A stretch of 64,000 nucleotides of DNA from Polaromonas glacialis (GCF_000709345.1 NZ_KL448323.1:270884-334883), one strand, 5' to 3'; shown: positions 35,271-44,528, numbered from the stretch's first letter. Made by a program: numbers and translations. The notes: generated from the sequence alone by a model not told the origin.

Positions 35271-37004
35271 CTAAAGCGCAGCCGGTTTGCCCTGGGCCGA
35301 CCCGGCCTGGCAGCGGGCATAGATGTCCAGCCCGGACTGGTACACGCGGGTCTGCACGTTCATCAGGCCCAGCACCGAATGAAAGTAGTTGTCATGGCTG
35401 ATCGGCGCGTCGAGTTGCTGCTTCAGGCAGGCGGTGGTGATCTGGCTGCGCTGCTCGAAGCCGGGTGACAGCCAGGTGATCCACGGCACATGCTTTTGCA
35501 CGTCGGGCGCCACGGTGTAGGGCATGCCGTGCAGGTAAATGTTGTTTTCGCCCAGTGACTCGCCGTGGTCGGCCAGGTAGAGCATTGCGGTCGATGCGAG
35601 CGGCTCCTGCGCCTTGAGCCACTGGATGCTCGATGCCAGCAGGTGGTCGGTGTAGACGATGCTGTTGTCGTAGGCATTGACCAGCCCTTGCTGCGTGCAG
35701 CTTTGCAGGGCGTTGTCGGTGCATTCGGGCAGGAATTTCTTGAACGCGGCGGGCGACCGCTTGAAGTAGGCCGGCCCGTGGCTGCCCATCTGGTGCATCA
35801 CGACCACCACGCCTTTGGCCCGGCGCTCGGCGGGCAGCGCTGCAATGCGCGCGTCCAGGCCCGCAAGCATGACTTCGTCGAAGCATTCGCCGCCGTCGCA
35901 CAGGCCGGGCACCTTCAGCTGGCTGGTATCGACATGGGGAACGCGGTCGCAAACGCCCTTGCAGCCCGACTGGTTGTCGAGCCAGAGCACGGCCAGGCCG
36001 GCATGCTGCAGCACATCCATCAGCCCTTCGTAATTGGCCGGGCGCGATTCGTAGTTCGCCCGCCCGAAATGGGAAAACATGCACGGCACCGAGGCCGCCG
36101 TGCTGGTGCCGCACGACCACGCGTTGCGCTGGCTGGCGATGTTTTCCTTTGACAGTCCGGGCGTGGTCGGGCGGCCGTAGCCGTTGACCCCGAAATTGAC
36201 GCTGCGGCCGGTTTCGCCCAGCACCAGCAGCAGCAGCGGCGGCCTGGCCTGGGCGGTGTAGCTGGCGCCCAGCTTTGCGTCTTCGCCCAGCGGCAGGATG
36301 GCCGACTCGTCGCGCTGAAACGGCCGGGCCGCCACCGATCCCAGCGCATAGAAGGAATTGAGCGGGTTGATCAGGTAGCGCACCTGGGGATAGTTGCGCA
36401 TCACCGAGGCGATGCTTTGAAAGAACAGCACCAGCACCACGACCAGCAGGGCGCAACTGGCCAGCAGCGCGGCCAGGTTGGAGACGGCCTGGCGCGTCGG
36501 GCTTTGCAGCCGGATGTGCTGGCGCCACAGCAGCACGCAGGGCAGCACCGCCAGCACCAGCACGGTGGCCAGCAGGCGCCAGTTCAGCAGGTCGCGCGTT
36601 TCGCGCATATCGGTCTGCAGCGTGTTGATCATCATGGCCTTGTCGATGACGACACCATAAGCCATCATGAAATAGGCGCCGAAAGCCGCCGACACGCAAA
36701 ACAGCATGATGACCGGCTTGAGCGTCCAGCGCCAGGCCAGCAGGCTGAGCAATCCGGCCGTGGCCAGCCCGATCACCAGCCCCAGCGCCACACTGACCGT
36801 GACCGCCTGGCCGCTGGTCAGGTCGGGCAGCCGGGCCAGCGCGCGCCACAGCGCCACGTTGCAAATGGTGGCGATCCAGAAGCTGGCGAGCACGACCACC
36901 CAGAGCGGGCGCATTCCGGCTACCGGCGCTGTTGCATTCAAGGAAAGAGAACGCGGCGCGGACGGGGCGGGTGGTTTGGAAAGGTCAGGCAGGTGCAGCG
37001 GCAT
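35271..37004 (-). CDS. Lipid A phosphoethanolamine transferase (EptA family)
   Basis: A 577-residue protein with five N-terminal membrane helices, then a periplasmic alkaline-phosphatase-like sulfatase domain. Family marks are LLLLVLGETGRSVNFGVNGY, the catalytic-threonine motif SCGTSTAASVPCMF (residues about 297-310) and LADHGESLGENNIYLHG with metal ligands. It transfers phosphoethanolamine from phosphatidylethanolamine to lipid A or another glycan. ATG 37004 gives the usual length; no strong ribosome binding site is seen. No two-component genes lie beside it. Confidence 0.92.
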   Translation of the reverse strand: MPLHLPDLSKPPAPSAPRSLSLNATAPVAGMRPLWVVVLASFWIATICNVALWRALARLPDLTSGQAVTVSVALGLVIGLATAGLLSLLAWRWTLKPVIMLFCVSAAFGAYFMMAYGVVIDKAMMINTLQTDMRETRDLLNWRLLATVLVLAVLPCVLLWRQHIRLQSPTRQAVSNLAALLASCALLVVVLVLFFQSIASVMRNYPQVRYLINPLNSFYALGSVAARPFQRDESAILPLGEDAKLGASYTAQARPPLLLLVLGETGRSVNFGVNGYGRPTTPGLSKENIASQRNAWSCGTSTAASVPCMFSHFGRANYESRPANYEGLMDVLQHAGLAVLWLDNQSGCKGVCDRVPHVDTSQLKVPGLCDGGECFDEVMLAGLDARIAALPAERRAKGVVVVMHQMGSHGPAYFKRSPAAFKKFLPECTDNALQSCTQQGLVNAYDNSIVYTDHLLASSIQWLKAQEPLASTAMLYLADHGESLGENNIYLHGMPYTVAPDVQKHVPWITWLSPGFEQRSQITTACLKQQLDAPISHDNYFHSVLGLMNVQTRVYQSGLDIYARCQAGSAQGKPAAL

Positions 37005-37040
37005 AGCGCAGTATTGTCGGGCCAACGGCTTAGGGCCGCC

Positions 37041-37203
37041 TTAAGGCTGCAACTGGCCGGCATGGTGCGCCAGGTGCTCAGCCATGAAGGTCGCGATGAA
37101 GTAGTAGCCGTGGTCGTAGCCGGTGTGGCGGCGTAGGCTCAAGGGCTGGCCGGCTGAAGCGCAGGCGGCTTCGAACAGATGCGGATGCAACTGTCCGGCC
37201 AGG
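37041..37203 (-). pseudogene. Displaced 3' fragment of fghA
   Basis: This fragment encodes about 53 residues nearly the same as the C-terminus of FghA at 37916-38785 (AGQLHPHLFEAACASAGQPL against AGQLHPELFEAACASAGQPL; GYDHGYYFIATFM against GYDHSYYFIASFM). By eye the DNA is about 80-85% identical. It has no catalytic Ser and no start. It lies 22 bases downstream of brnA, on the same strand as brnTA and the intact fghA. Confidence 0.85.
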
Positions 37204-37225
37204 CGGCCCAGCCTGCCCTGCAAAT

Positions 37226-37537
37226 TCAACCCTGCGAACGCGTGTGCAGCCAGTCCTTGAGCGCATCGTTCATGCGCGTTTGCCACCCCGGCCCGGCGGC
37301 GCGAAAGGCGGCCAGCACCTCGCGGTCAAAGCGAATCGCCACCTGCTCCTTGGTGGCACCGCCAACCGGGCGCCCGCGCTTGCGATGGGCAGTCACGCCA
37401 GCGCGCAACTCCTCATCGCTGGCCGGGCGCTCGTCCTCGTCCACGCCGTCCCAGACGAAGTTTTTAGCCGGTGGCACGGCGCGCACGGCGGCCAGCACTT
37501 CCTCACGGTTCATTGCATTCGTTTTCGAGCCAGGCAT
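37226..37537 (-). CDS. brnA: BrnA-type antitoxin
   Basis: This 103-residue protein ends in a ribbon-helix-helix-like region (TKEQVAIRFDREVLAAFRAA, then WQTRMNDALKDWL), as in BrnA. BrnA binds BrnT and represses the brnTA promoter. ATG 37537 is preferred because GAGG lies six bases upstream; ATG 37513 is the alternative. It overlaps the end of brnT by 35 bases, the usual toxin-first order of this system. Confidence 0.85.
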   Translation of the reverse strand: MPGSKTNAMNREEVLAAVRAVPPAKNFVWDGVDEDERPASDEELRAGVTAHRKRGRPVGGATKEQVAIRFDREVLAAFRAAGPGWQTRMNDALKDWLHTRSQG

Positions 37538-37802
37538 CGTAAACCTCACGTTCTTTGCTGCTTGCCGGGCGAAAGCTGATGACGCGCGTTGCACCCTCGC
37601 GCTCGGTGTGAACCACCGTCAGCACCGCCAGAAAGCCCAGTGCGTAGGAAACCGACTGCATCCGCGACTCGCCGCCACGTACCACCGCAATGTCCAGGCG
37701 AAAGCGCGATTCGAGCACTTCGCCCGCATCGCCAAAATCCAGCCCATGCTTGGCCAGGTTGGAGCGGCGCTTGGTCTCGTCCCAGATCAGTTTGACTTCC
37801 AT
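37503..37802 (-). CDS. brnT: BrnT-type ribonuclease toxin
   Basis: A 99-residue protein with BrnT marks: IWDETKRRSNLAKHGLDFGD at the N-terminus and TRVISFRPASSKEREVYDA near the C-terminus. BrnT has a RelE-like fold and cleaves RNA, stopping growth when BrnA is lost. It is followed by brnA in an overlapping operon. A promoter-like TTGACC-17-TACAGT lies directly upstream of the ATG. The pair sits between fghA and an fghA fragment, suggesting that it arrived with that rearrangement. Confidence 0.88.
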   Translation of the reverse strand: MEVKLIWDETKRRSNLAKHGLDFGDAGEVLESRFRLDIAVVRGGESRMQSVSYALGFLAVLTVVHTEREGATRVISFRPASSKEREVYDAWLENECNEP

Positions 37803-37854
37803 CTATTTACTGTAGATGCCTTAATTCTGAAGGTCAACCGATTTTTGTAGATGC
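37801..37854 (-). promoter_or_regulatory. brnTA promoter with direct repeats
   Basis: On the minus strand TTGACC and TACAGT are 17 bases apart, a standard sigma-70 spacing, ending six bases before the brnT ATG. Direct repeats TGTAGATGC (plus strand) lie at 37811-37819 and 37846-37854, 35 bases apart, and a short dyad ATCTA/TAGAT spans 37801-37817. These are candidate BrnA-binding sites. Confidence 0.5.
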
Positions 37855-37915
37855 ATTTTGTGCTGCAAACCCACTCCATCCAAATCATCCAACAAGATGG
37901 CGGCTCCCGCTGGGT

Positions 37916-38785
37916 TTACGTTCCGGCTGGGGCCAGTTGCCGGGCATGATGCGCCAGGTGATCGTCCATGAAACTGGCGATGAAGTAGTAGCTGTGGTCG
38001 TAGCCCGCGTGGCGGCGCAGTGTTAGGGGCTGGCCGGCTGAAGCGCAGGCCGCTTCGAATAATTCGGGATGTAGTTGCCCGGCAAGGAATTTATCGCCCA
38101 GGCCCTGGTCGATCAGGATGCCGCCGGGGTAGGGCGCGACGGGTTGGTGCTGCATCAGGGCCGTGGCGTCGTGCGCCAGCCAGCCCGATTCGTCGCTGCC
38201 CAGGTAACCGGCAAACGCCTTTCGGCCCCACGGGCACTGGCTGGGCGCGCAGATGGGCGCGAAGGCCGAAACCGACTTGAACAGTCCCGGATGGCGCAGC
38301 GCCAGCGTCAGCGCGCCGTGGCCGCCCATCGAGTGGCCGAAAATGCCGATGCGCGCTGCGTCAACCGGCAAGGCGCTGGCCAGCAGCGGCAGCAGTTCGG
38401 CCGTCAGCCAGCTTTCCATGCGGTAATGCCGCGCCCACGGCGGTTGCGTCGCATCGAGGTAAAACCCGGCGCCGACGCCAAAATCCCAGCTGTTGGCTTC
38501 GCCTGCAATACCGGCGCCGCGCGGACTGGTGTCGGGCGCGATCAAGGCCAGCCCCAGCTCGGCGGCCAGGCGCTGGGCGCCGGCCTTGGCCATGAAGGTT
38601 TCCTCGTTGCAGGTCAGGCCCGCCAGGTAGAGCAGGGCGGGCACCGGGCCTGCAGATGCCTGCGGCGGCAAAAACACCGAGACCTTCATCGGCAGGCCGA
38701 TCTCAAGGGACTCGTGCCGGTAAAAGCGCTGCGTGCCGCCAAAGCAGGCATGTTCGCTGAGGAGTTCCAAGTTTTCAGGATTCAT
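37916..38785 (-). CDS. fghA: S-formylglutathione hydrolase
   Basis: A 289-residue alpha/beta hydrolase with nucleophile Ser152 in GHSMGGHGALTLALR. It has the family's N-terminal FLPPQA and LAGLTCNEETFMAKAGAQR, then APDTSPRG. It hydrolyses S-formylglutathione to formate and glutathione after FrmA. It lies downstream of frmA in the same direction, with one family A repeat between them. A second, diverged copy of its last 53 codons lies beyond brnTA. Confidence 0.95.
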   Translation of the reverse strand: MNPENLELLSEHACFGGTQRFYRHESLEIGLPMKVSVFLPPQASAGPVPALLYLAGLTCNEETFMAKAGAQRLAAELGLALIAPDTSPRGAGIAGEANSWDFGVGAGFYLDATQPPWARHYRMESWLTAELLPLLASALPVDAARIGIFGHSMGGHGALTLALRHPGLFKSVSAFAPICAPSQCPWGRKAFAGYLGSDESGWLAHDATALMQHQPVAPYPGGILIDQGLGDKFLAGQLHPELFEAACASAGQPLTLRRHAGYDHSYYFIASFMDDHLAHHARQLAPAGT

Positions 38786-38789
38786 CTAA

Positions 38790-38846
38790 TTACTACTGAT
38801 TTGATAGCTGCCTGCGCAGATCCAGCGTGCGCAGAAGGCCGATTTT
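38790..38846 (+). repeat. Family A dispersed repeat, copy 5, between frmA and fghA
   Basis: TTGATAGCTGCCTGCGCAGA then AGCGTGCGCAGAAGGCC and a T-run. It ends directly against the frmA stop codon (38848-38850) and four bases from the fghA start. Confidence 0.85.
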
Positions 38847-38847
38847 G

Positions 38848-39954
<1,107 letters not shown>

Positions 39955-40146
39955 GGGTGGATAGAGGTGTTGAAGGCTTGCGCGCAGGGTGAACGGGGAA
40001 GACTTGGCACTATAAGCGAGTCGCTGTATCGGCGTGGTGCCGTGCGCTGGCTTGGCCCGGTTTGTCAGGGTTTACAGGCGGCTGGCCGGAATATTGCGTG
40101 GCATGATGGCCCGGATTCAGCCCTTCTTATCCTTGAAAGAAAAAGC

Positions 40147-41031
40147 ATGAAACTCTCGAAACTGATGACCGCCGCCCTGCTGGCCGCTGGCATGGCCGCT
40201 GCCGCCAGCGCCCAGACGCTGCAAAAGGTTGGCGACAGCAACAAGATCACCGTCTCCTACCGCGAGGCGTCGGTGCCGTTCAGCTACCTGATCGGCTCGA
40301 CCAAGGCCGTCGGCTTTTCGGTCGAGCTGACCGAAGCCATCGTGGAAGATGTGCGCAGAAAGCTGAAAAAACCGAACCTTGAAGTCGCCACCATGCCGGT
40401 CACGTCGCAAAACCGCATTCCGCTGCTGGTCAACGGCACATACGACCTCGAATGCGGATCGACCACCAACAACAGCACCCGTGCCAAGGACGTGGCCTTT
40501 GCCACCAACCATTTCTACACCGGCACGCGCCTGCTGACCAAGAAAAGCTCGGGCATCAAGAACTATGCCGACCTGGCCAGGAAGACCGTCGCCAGCACCA
40601 CCGGCACCACCAACGCGCAGGTGATCCGCAAGTACAGCGCCGACAAGAACCTGGACCTGCAGCTGATCCTGGGCAAGGACCATGACGACTCGCTGCTGCT
40701 GGTGGAAAACGACCGCGCGCTGGCGTTTGCGATGGACGACATCCTGCTGTTCGGCCTGATGGCGAACTCCAAGAATCCAGCGGCGCTGGAAGTGGTCGGC
40801 GACTCGCTGCAGGTCGAGCCCTATGCCTGCATGCTGCGCAAGGACGACCCGGAATTCAAGAAGCTGGTCGATGGCACGATCAACCGCCTGATGAAGTCGG
40901 GCGAATTCGAGAAGATGTACAGCAAGTGGTTCGCCTCGCCGATTCCTCCCAAGGGCGTGAACCTGAACCTGCCGATGAGCGAGCAGCTCAAGGCGAACCT
41001 GAAGGCCATGAGCGACGCGCCGGCGCTGTGA
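40147..41031 (+). CDS. Amino-acid ABC transporter substrate-binding protein (GltI-like)
   Basis: A 294-residue periplasmic binding protein with signal peptide (MAAAASAQ cleavage near 23). The family-3 fold shows DSNKITVSYREASVPFSYL, ATMPVTSQNRIPLLVNGTYD and CGSTTNNSTRAKDVAFATN. It probably binds glutamate, aspartate or a related amino acid. ATG 40147 is chosen because the signal peptide begins there. No permease or ATPase genes lie nearby, so its membrane partners must be elsewhere. Confidence 0.88.
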   Translation: MKLSKLMTAALLAAGMAAAASAQTLQKVGDSNKITVSYREASVPFSYLIGSTKAVGFSVELTEAIVEDVRRKLKKPNLEVATMPVTSQNRIPLLVNGTYDLECGSTTNNSTRAKDVAFATNHFYTGTRLLTKKSSGIKNYADLARKTVASTTGTTNAQVIRKYSADKNLDLQLILGKDHDDSLLLVENDRALAFAMDDILLFGLMANSKNPAALEVVGDSLQVEPYACMLRKDDPEFKKLVDGTINRLMKSGEFEKMYSKWFASPIPPKGVNLNLPMSEQLKANLKAMSDAPAL

Positions 41032-41036
41032 TTTTC

Positions 41037-41101
41037 GAACAAAAAAGCCTTCTTGCGTAATAGGAACGTGCGCAAGTAGCTATTAAAAGCGTAGCAATTT
41101 C
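41037..41101 (-). repeat. Family A dispersed repeat, copy 6
   Basis: Minus-strand reading: AAATTGCTACGCTTTTAATA, GCTACTTGCGCACG, ACGCAAGAAGGC and a T-run. It begins six bases after the stop of the binding-protein gene. Confidence 0.85.
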
Positions 41102-41107
41102 CTGGCG

Positions 41108-41165
41108 TTCTACCGAGGCGCTCCAGCGGCTGTCCCGGCCCTTGCCGTGAACCTTCGCCAGAGCG
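41108..41165 (-). pseudogene. hslR-like 3' remnant
   Basis: The minus strand encodes ALAKVHGKGRDSRWSAS, matching the HslR C-terminus at 42469-42885 (SLDKAQGNGWDSRWSAS). At DNA level CCGAGGCGCTCCAGCGGCTG followed by TCCC is identical in both. The intact hslR and this remnant flank the glycosyltransferase gene in the same orientation. Confidence 0.6.
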
Positions 41166-41207
41166 CCACGCTTTCATCGCTTTTTTCCTGCCTGGCGACC
41201 ACGGCGC

Positions 41208-42143
41208 CTAAACACCGACCATCTCGCCAAGCACTCTGGTGCGAACCGGCGCTGCCGGGTCGTCGGGGAACTTGCGCGCAAAAAAGGCAGGGGATAGCTT
41301 CAGTTGCTCGATGTCCCTTGGCTCGAACAGGCGCGGATGCGCCTGTTCAAAGTTCTGGAAACAGTGGTTCATCGGCCCCTTGTTCAATTGCAGATGCATC
41401 AGCAGCGTGGGCAGCACGATTTCCTCGGGCAGGCACAGTCGGCTGAAATAGCCTCGTATCTCAGGGCGCTCGAACTGCTCGACCATTTCGGCGATGACAT
41501 GCCGGCGGGCGCCGAACCAGGTGGTGCCGTAATAGGCGCGATAGTTTTCGTCAAAAATATGCCGCCCGATGGACTGCCGGCCCAGTGCCTTCGTGAACTG
41601 AAGCGCGAGCCATGACGCGGGATTTCGCCGTTCGCCGCTGCGCAGCCAGATGCCCGCCTCTTCCCGCCTGCCCAGCGAGGCGCCGAAGTAGACGTTGGAC
41701 AGCCGCCTGGCCACCCGGAACTGCAATGAGTTGTCGGGTGTGAAGGCCCGGTAGCCGATGGACATCAGCGCGTCCTGGTCGTGCAACACGTCAACACAGT
41801 CGAAATGTGCCTCGGCAGGGCCCGATACATGCGCTTCAAACTCCTCGATGGGCTTGATCGGCAGGCATGAGGGACTCAACAGCTGAAGGTAGTCGAAGTC
41901 GAGGTTGGCCAGCGCGTAGTGCATCGAGTGAAAAATTCCCTCGACAAAGCTGAACAGCCCCCAGCCGGTGCGCTTGGGATGGGGAACGAACACGACGTTC
42001 GGAGCGCTGAGCGGAAATGCGGGCGTCTGGGAAAAATCATGATGCACCAGTACGGTGTGCGGCGCCAGGGACCTTGCAAGCTGATCGACTGTTTCCGGCT
42101 TGCAGACAGCGGACATCACGAGAAAAACGATATTGGGTTTCAT
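41208..42143 (-). CDS. Core-2/I-branching beta-1,6-N-acetylglucosaminyltransferase-like glycosyltransferase
   Basis: A 311-residue protein of the branching-GlcNAc-transferase family (GT14-like). It has an N-terminal nucleotide-binding part with TVLVHHDFSQTPAF. FSFVEGIFHSMHYALANLDF and DYLQLLSPSCLPIKPIEEFE follow, then TTWFGARRHVIAEMVEQF. Bacterial members usually decorate surface polysaccharide; the acceptor is unknown. It is alone, flanked by hslR and an hslR 3' remnant, which suggests that it was acquired as cargo. Base composition is not clearly different by eye. Confidence 0.75.
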   Translation of the reverse strand: MKPNIVFLVMSAVCKPETVDQLARSLAPHTVLVHHDFSQTPAFPLSAPNVVFVPHPKRTGWGLFSFVEGIFHSMHYALANLDFDYLQLLSPSCLPIKPIEEFEAHVSGPAEAHFDCVDVLHDQDALMSIGYRAFTPDNSLQFRVARRLSNVYFGASLGRREEAGIWLRSGERRNPASWLALQFTKALGRQSIGRHIFDENYRAYYGTTWFGARRHVIAEMVEQFERPEIRGYFSRLCLPEEIVLPTLLMHLQLNKGPMNHCFQNFEQAHPRLFEPRDIEQLKLSPAFFARKFPDDPAAPVRTRVLGEMVGV

Positions 42144-42468
42144 CTGTGGGTTGCGGGTCCATTTTTAGACGCATTGACAGTGCGCCGCCACTGGTTGTAA
42201 TGCAGCATGCGGGACAAGGCGGTGCGTTTTCCAGCCAGGATTTTCACGGGTAAGGTTTCAAGATATTCCCGCCTGTTGGCGGCTTGAGGGGCGCGGGCAA
42301 TGATCGCAACCTCACCAGATCAGGTCAATCTGGCAAACGGACTATTGAATCTTGTGAAACAAGGGTTCATGAGCGGCCAGGAATCCTGGTCCGGAAGGCC
42401 GCCTGCTGGGGGCTGCGTGCCTGTGGCTGTGACCGCTTGTCAGCCAGCAAAGGCCGCAGCGGCAGCAC
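42144..42468. other. 325-base gap between glycosyltransferase and hslR
   Basis: It is less GC-rich in part and contains a short plus-strand frame from 42300 that runs antisense into hslR. I see no convincing gene, terminator or repeat. Confidence 0.5.
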
Positions 42469-42885
42469 TTATTTGTCGGCCGAGGCGCTCCAGCGGCTGT
42501 CCCAGCCGTTTCCCTGCGCCTTGTCCAGGCTGCGGCGGTCGCGCTTGGTCGGGCGGCCGTGCTCCAGGCTGCTGGCCGGGTCGCTGGTCAGGTGCCGCTG
42601 CTCGGCGGCCTGGGCCTTGAGCCGCAGGCTTTCTTCGGTTTCCTCATAAAGCTGCTGGGCCACCGGCGCCGGTCCGCGCTGGCTGCTGACGCCCTGCACC
42701 ACCACCGTGCGGATGACCGTTCCCTGCCGCAGCGTCACCGTGTCGCCCGGCTTGACCTCGCGCGAAGGCTTGGCTTCCAGGTCATTGACGCGGACGCGCC
42801 CCTTGTCGATTTCCTCGACGGCGAGCGAACGCGTCTTGTAGAAGCGGGCGGCCCAGAGCCATTTGTCAATACGCAATTTTTCCAT
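42469..42885 (-). CDS. hslR: Heat-shock protein 15 (S4-domain ribosome rescue factor)
   Basis: This 138-residue S4 RNA-binding protein begins MEKLRIDKWLWAARFYKTRS, with RVNDLEAKPSREVKPGDTV. Hsp15 binds the 50S subunit carrying stalled nascent chain-tRNA and helps recycle it. The C-terminal extension is basic and Ser-rich and ends RWSASADK. A diverged copy of this 3' end is found at 41108-41165. Confidence 0.9.
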   Translation of the reverse strand: MEKLRIDKWLWAARFYKTRSLAVEEIDKGRVRVNDLEAKPSREVKPGDTVTLRQGTVIRTVVVQGVSSQRGPAPVAQQLYEETEESLRLKAQAAEQRHLTSDPASSLEHGRPTKRDRRSLDKAQGNGWDSRWSASADK

Positions 42886-42896
42886 TCAACATCCTT

Positions 42897-44528
42897 TCAA
42901 TCTTTATTTTGAACCAGCGGCAGGCGCACCGTGGCCTCCAGGCCCATCACCTTGCCGTTCGCAAGCCGATTTTCCAGGGCGATGCTGCCGCCCAGCGCCT
43001 GCACGATCTCCAGGCAGATCGCCAGGCCCAGGCCGGAGCCGTGGGGAACGTCGCCGGCCGAAAAGGGCTGGTACAGCCGCGCCGCCAGCTCGTCCGGAAT
43101 GCCGGGGCCGCTGTCGCTGACGCTCAAGACCACCCGGCCGGCCTCGCAGGCGGTGCGCACCGTCAGCGTTCCGCCCGGCGGCGTGTGCTTGATGGCGTTG
43201 TGCAGCAGGTTGCGCGTCAGCTCGCCCAGCATCCATTCATGCGCCTGGACGCGTCCGGGCTGCGTCTCGATGCCGAAGTCGATGTCCTTTTCGGCAATCA
43301 GCGGCGACAGGTCCAGCGCCACCTGCCGCGCCACCTGGGCCAGGTCGATGGCCTGCGGGTCGGGCTGCTGGCGCAGCTGTTCGACCTTGGCCAGCGCCAG
43401 CATCTGGTTGGCCAGCTGCGTGGCGCGGTCTACCGTATGGCTGATGTCGGCCAGCGCCTCGTTCGCGTCCAGGTCGCCGCGCAGCGCCGACTGCACCTGC
43501 ACCTTGAGCACCGCCAGCGGCGTGCGCAGCTGATGCGCGGTGTCGCGCACGAAGCGCTTCTGGTTTTCCAGCAGGTGCTGCAGCCGGCCCATCACCTGGT
43601 TGGTGGCATCGACCAGCGGCAGCAGTTCGCGCGGCGCATCCCGGGCGTCGATGACGCTCAGGTCGCCTTCGGCCCTGGCCTGCAGTTCGGCGCTGAGCCG
43701 GCGCACCGGCCGCGTGGCGCGCTGCACCACGACCACCACCACCAGCGCAATCACGGCCAGCAGCAGCGCCTGGCGCCACAGCGTGTCGAACAAAATCTTG
43801 CGCGCCAGCGTGGTGCGCAATTCCAGCGTTTCCGCCACCTGGATGACGGCCATTCCCCGGCCTTTGGAACTGGCGACCGGCTGCAGCAGCACGGCGACGC
43901 GCACCGCGTCTTCGCCAAACACGTCGTCGTAAAAATCCACCAGCGCCGAATACGGCGGCTTGGCCGGAATGCGGCCGCGCCAGAACGGCAGGCCGGCAAA
44001 ACCAGACACCATCTCGCCGTCCAGGCTGGACACCCGGTAGAACAGGCGGCTCTGGTTGTCGGCCTCGAAGGCTTCGAGCGCGGCATAGGGAACGGCGACG
44101 CGCAACACGGACAGCTCGTCGTAGCCGGTCACGTCGAGCTGTTCGCCAATCGATTTGGCCGACGCCAGCAGCGTGCGGTCATAGGCGGTGTTGATGGCGC
44201 TGAACGCCTGGCTGTACAGTCCCACGGTGTTCACGATGACCAGCAGTCCGACAGGCAGCAAGATGCCAAGCAACAGATATCTGCGAAGTGAGATTGCCCC
44301 CACGCTTGTCGCTTCGCGTACTGCGCTGCCCCCCGAGGGGGCCGCTGCGCCTATGGCCCGGCGAAGCCGTGGACTTGCCCCCACGCTCCCCACTGCGTGT
44401 GGTTCGCTGCCCCCCAGGGGGGCCGCTGCGGCTATGGCCCGGCGAAGCCGGTTCCATAGCCCTGGCTGGTGTGGAGTAGCCTCCGCGCTGGCTGCTTCGT
44501 TTGCTGTGCTGTCTTTATCCTGGCTCAC
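42897..44528 (-). CDS. tctE: TctE-like sensor histidine kinase with repeat-derived N-terminus
   Basis: This 543-residue membrane kinase has two membrane segments around a periplasmic sensor. The first is at about 85-105 (LLLGILLPVGLLVIVNTVGL); HAMP follows the second. The phosphoacceptor H332 lies in RDTAHQLRTPL and the ATPase part has NLLHNAIKHTPPGG and DSGPGIPDELAARLYQPF. The start is GTG 44528, overlapping the tctD stop (GTGA). Residues about 27-80 are two tandem, repeat-encoded units (LRRAIAAAAPLGGSEPHAV and LRRAIGAAAPSGGSAVREA), which usual TctE lacks. It controls TctD, probably in response to tricarboxylates. Confidence 0.9.
   Translation of the reverse strand: MSQDKDSTANEAASAEATPHQPGLWNRLRRAIAAAAPLGGSEPHAVGSVGASPRLRRAIGAAAPSGGSAVREATSVGAISLRRYLLLGILLPVGLLVIVNTVGLYSQAFSAINTAYDRTLLASAKSIGEQLDVTGYDELSVLRVAVPYAALEAFEADNQSRLFYRVSSLDGEMVSGFAGLPFWRGRIPAKPPYSALVDFYDDVFGEDAVRVAVLLQPVASSKGRGMAVIQVAETLELRTTLARKILFDTLWRQALLLAVIALVVVVVVQRATRPVRRLSAELQARAEGDLSVIDARDAPRELLPLVDATNQVMGRLQHLLENQKRFVRDTAHQLRTPLAVLKVQVQSALRGDLDANEALADISHTVDRATQLANQMLALAKVEQLRQQPDPQAIDLAQVARQVALDLSPLIAEKDIDFGIETQPGRVQAHEWMLGELTRNLLHNAIKHTPPGGTLTVRTACEAGRVVLSVSDSGPGIPDELAARLYQPFSAGDVPHGSGLGLAICLEIVQALGGSIALENRLANGKVMGLEATVRLPLVQNKD
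44296..44372 (+). repeat. Family B GC-rich repeat, copy 1 (inside tctE)
   Basis: GCCCCCACGCTTGTCGCTTC then GCTGCCCCCCGAGGGGGCC and a GGCCCGGCGAAGCC end. The CCCCC/GGGGG dyad forms a stable hairpin. In tctE it is read as peptide. Confidence 0.85.
44375..44456 (+). repeat. Family B GC-rich repeat, copy 2 (inside tctE)
   Basis: Tandem to copy 1: GCCCCCACGCTCCCCACTGC, GCTGCCCCCCAGGGGGGCC, GGCCCGGCGAAGCCGGTTCC. Confidence 0.85.

Noticed and set aside
39967..40146. Upstream extension of the binding-protein frame
   Set aside because: The signal peptide begins at ATG 40147, so the extension would bury it.
42300..42620. 106-codon plus-strand frame before and over hslR
   Set aside because: It overlaps hslR antisense, is rich in Arg, Cys and Pro, and has no motifs.
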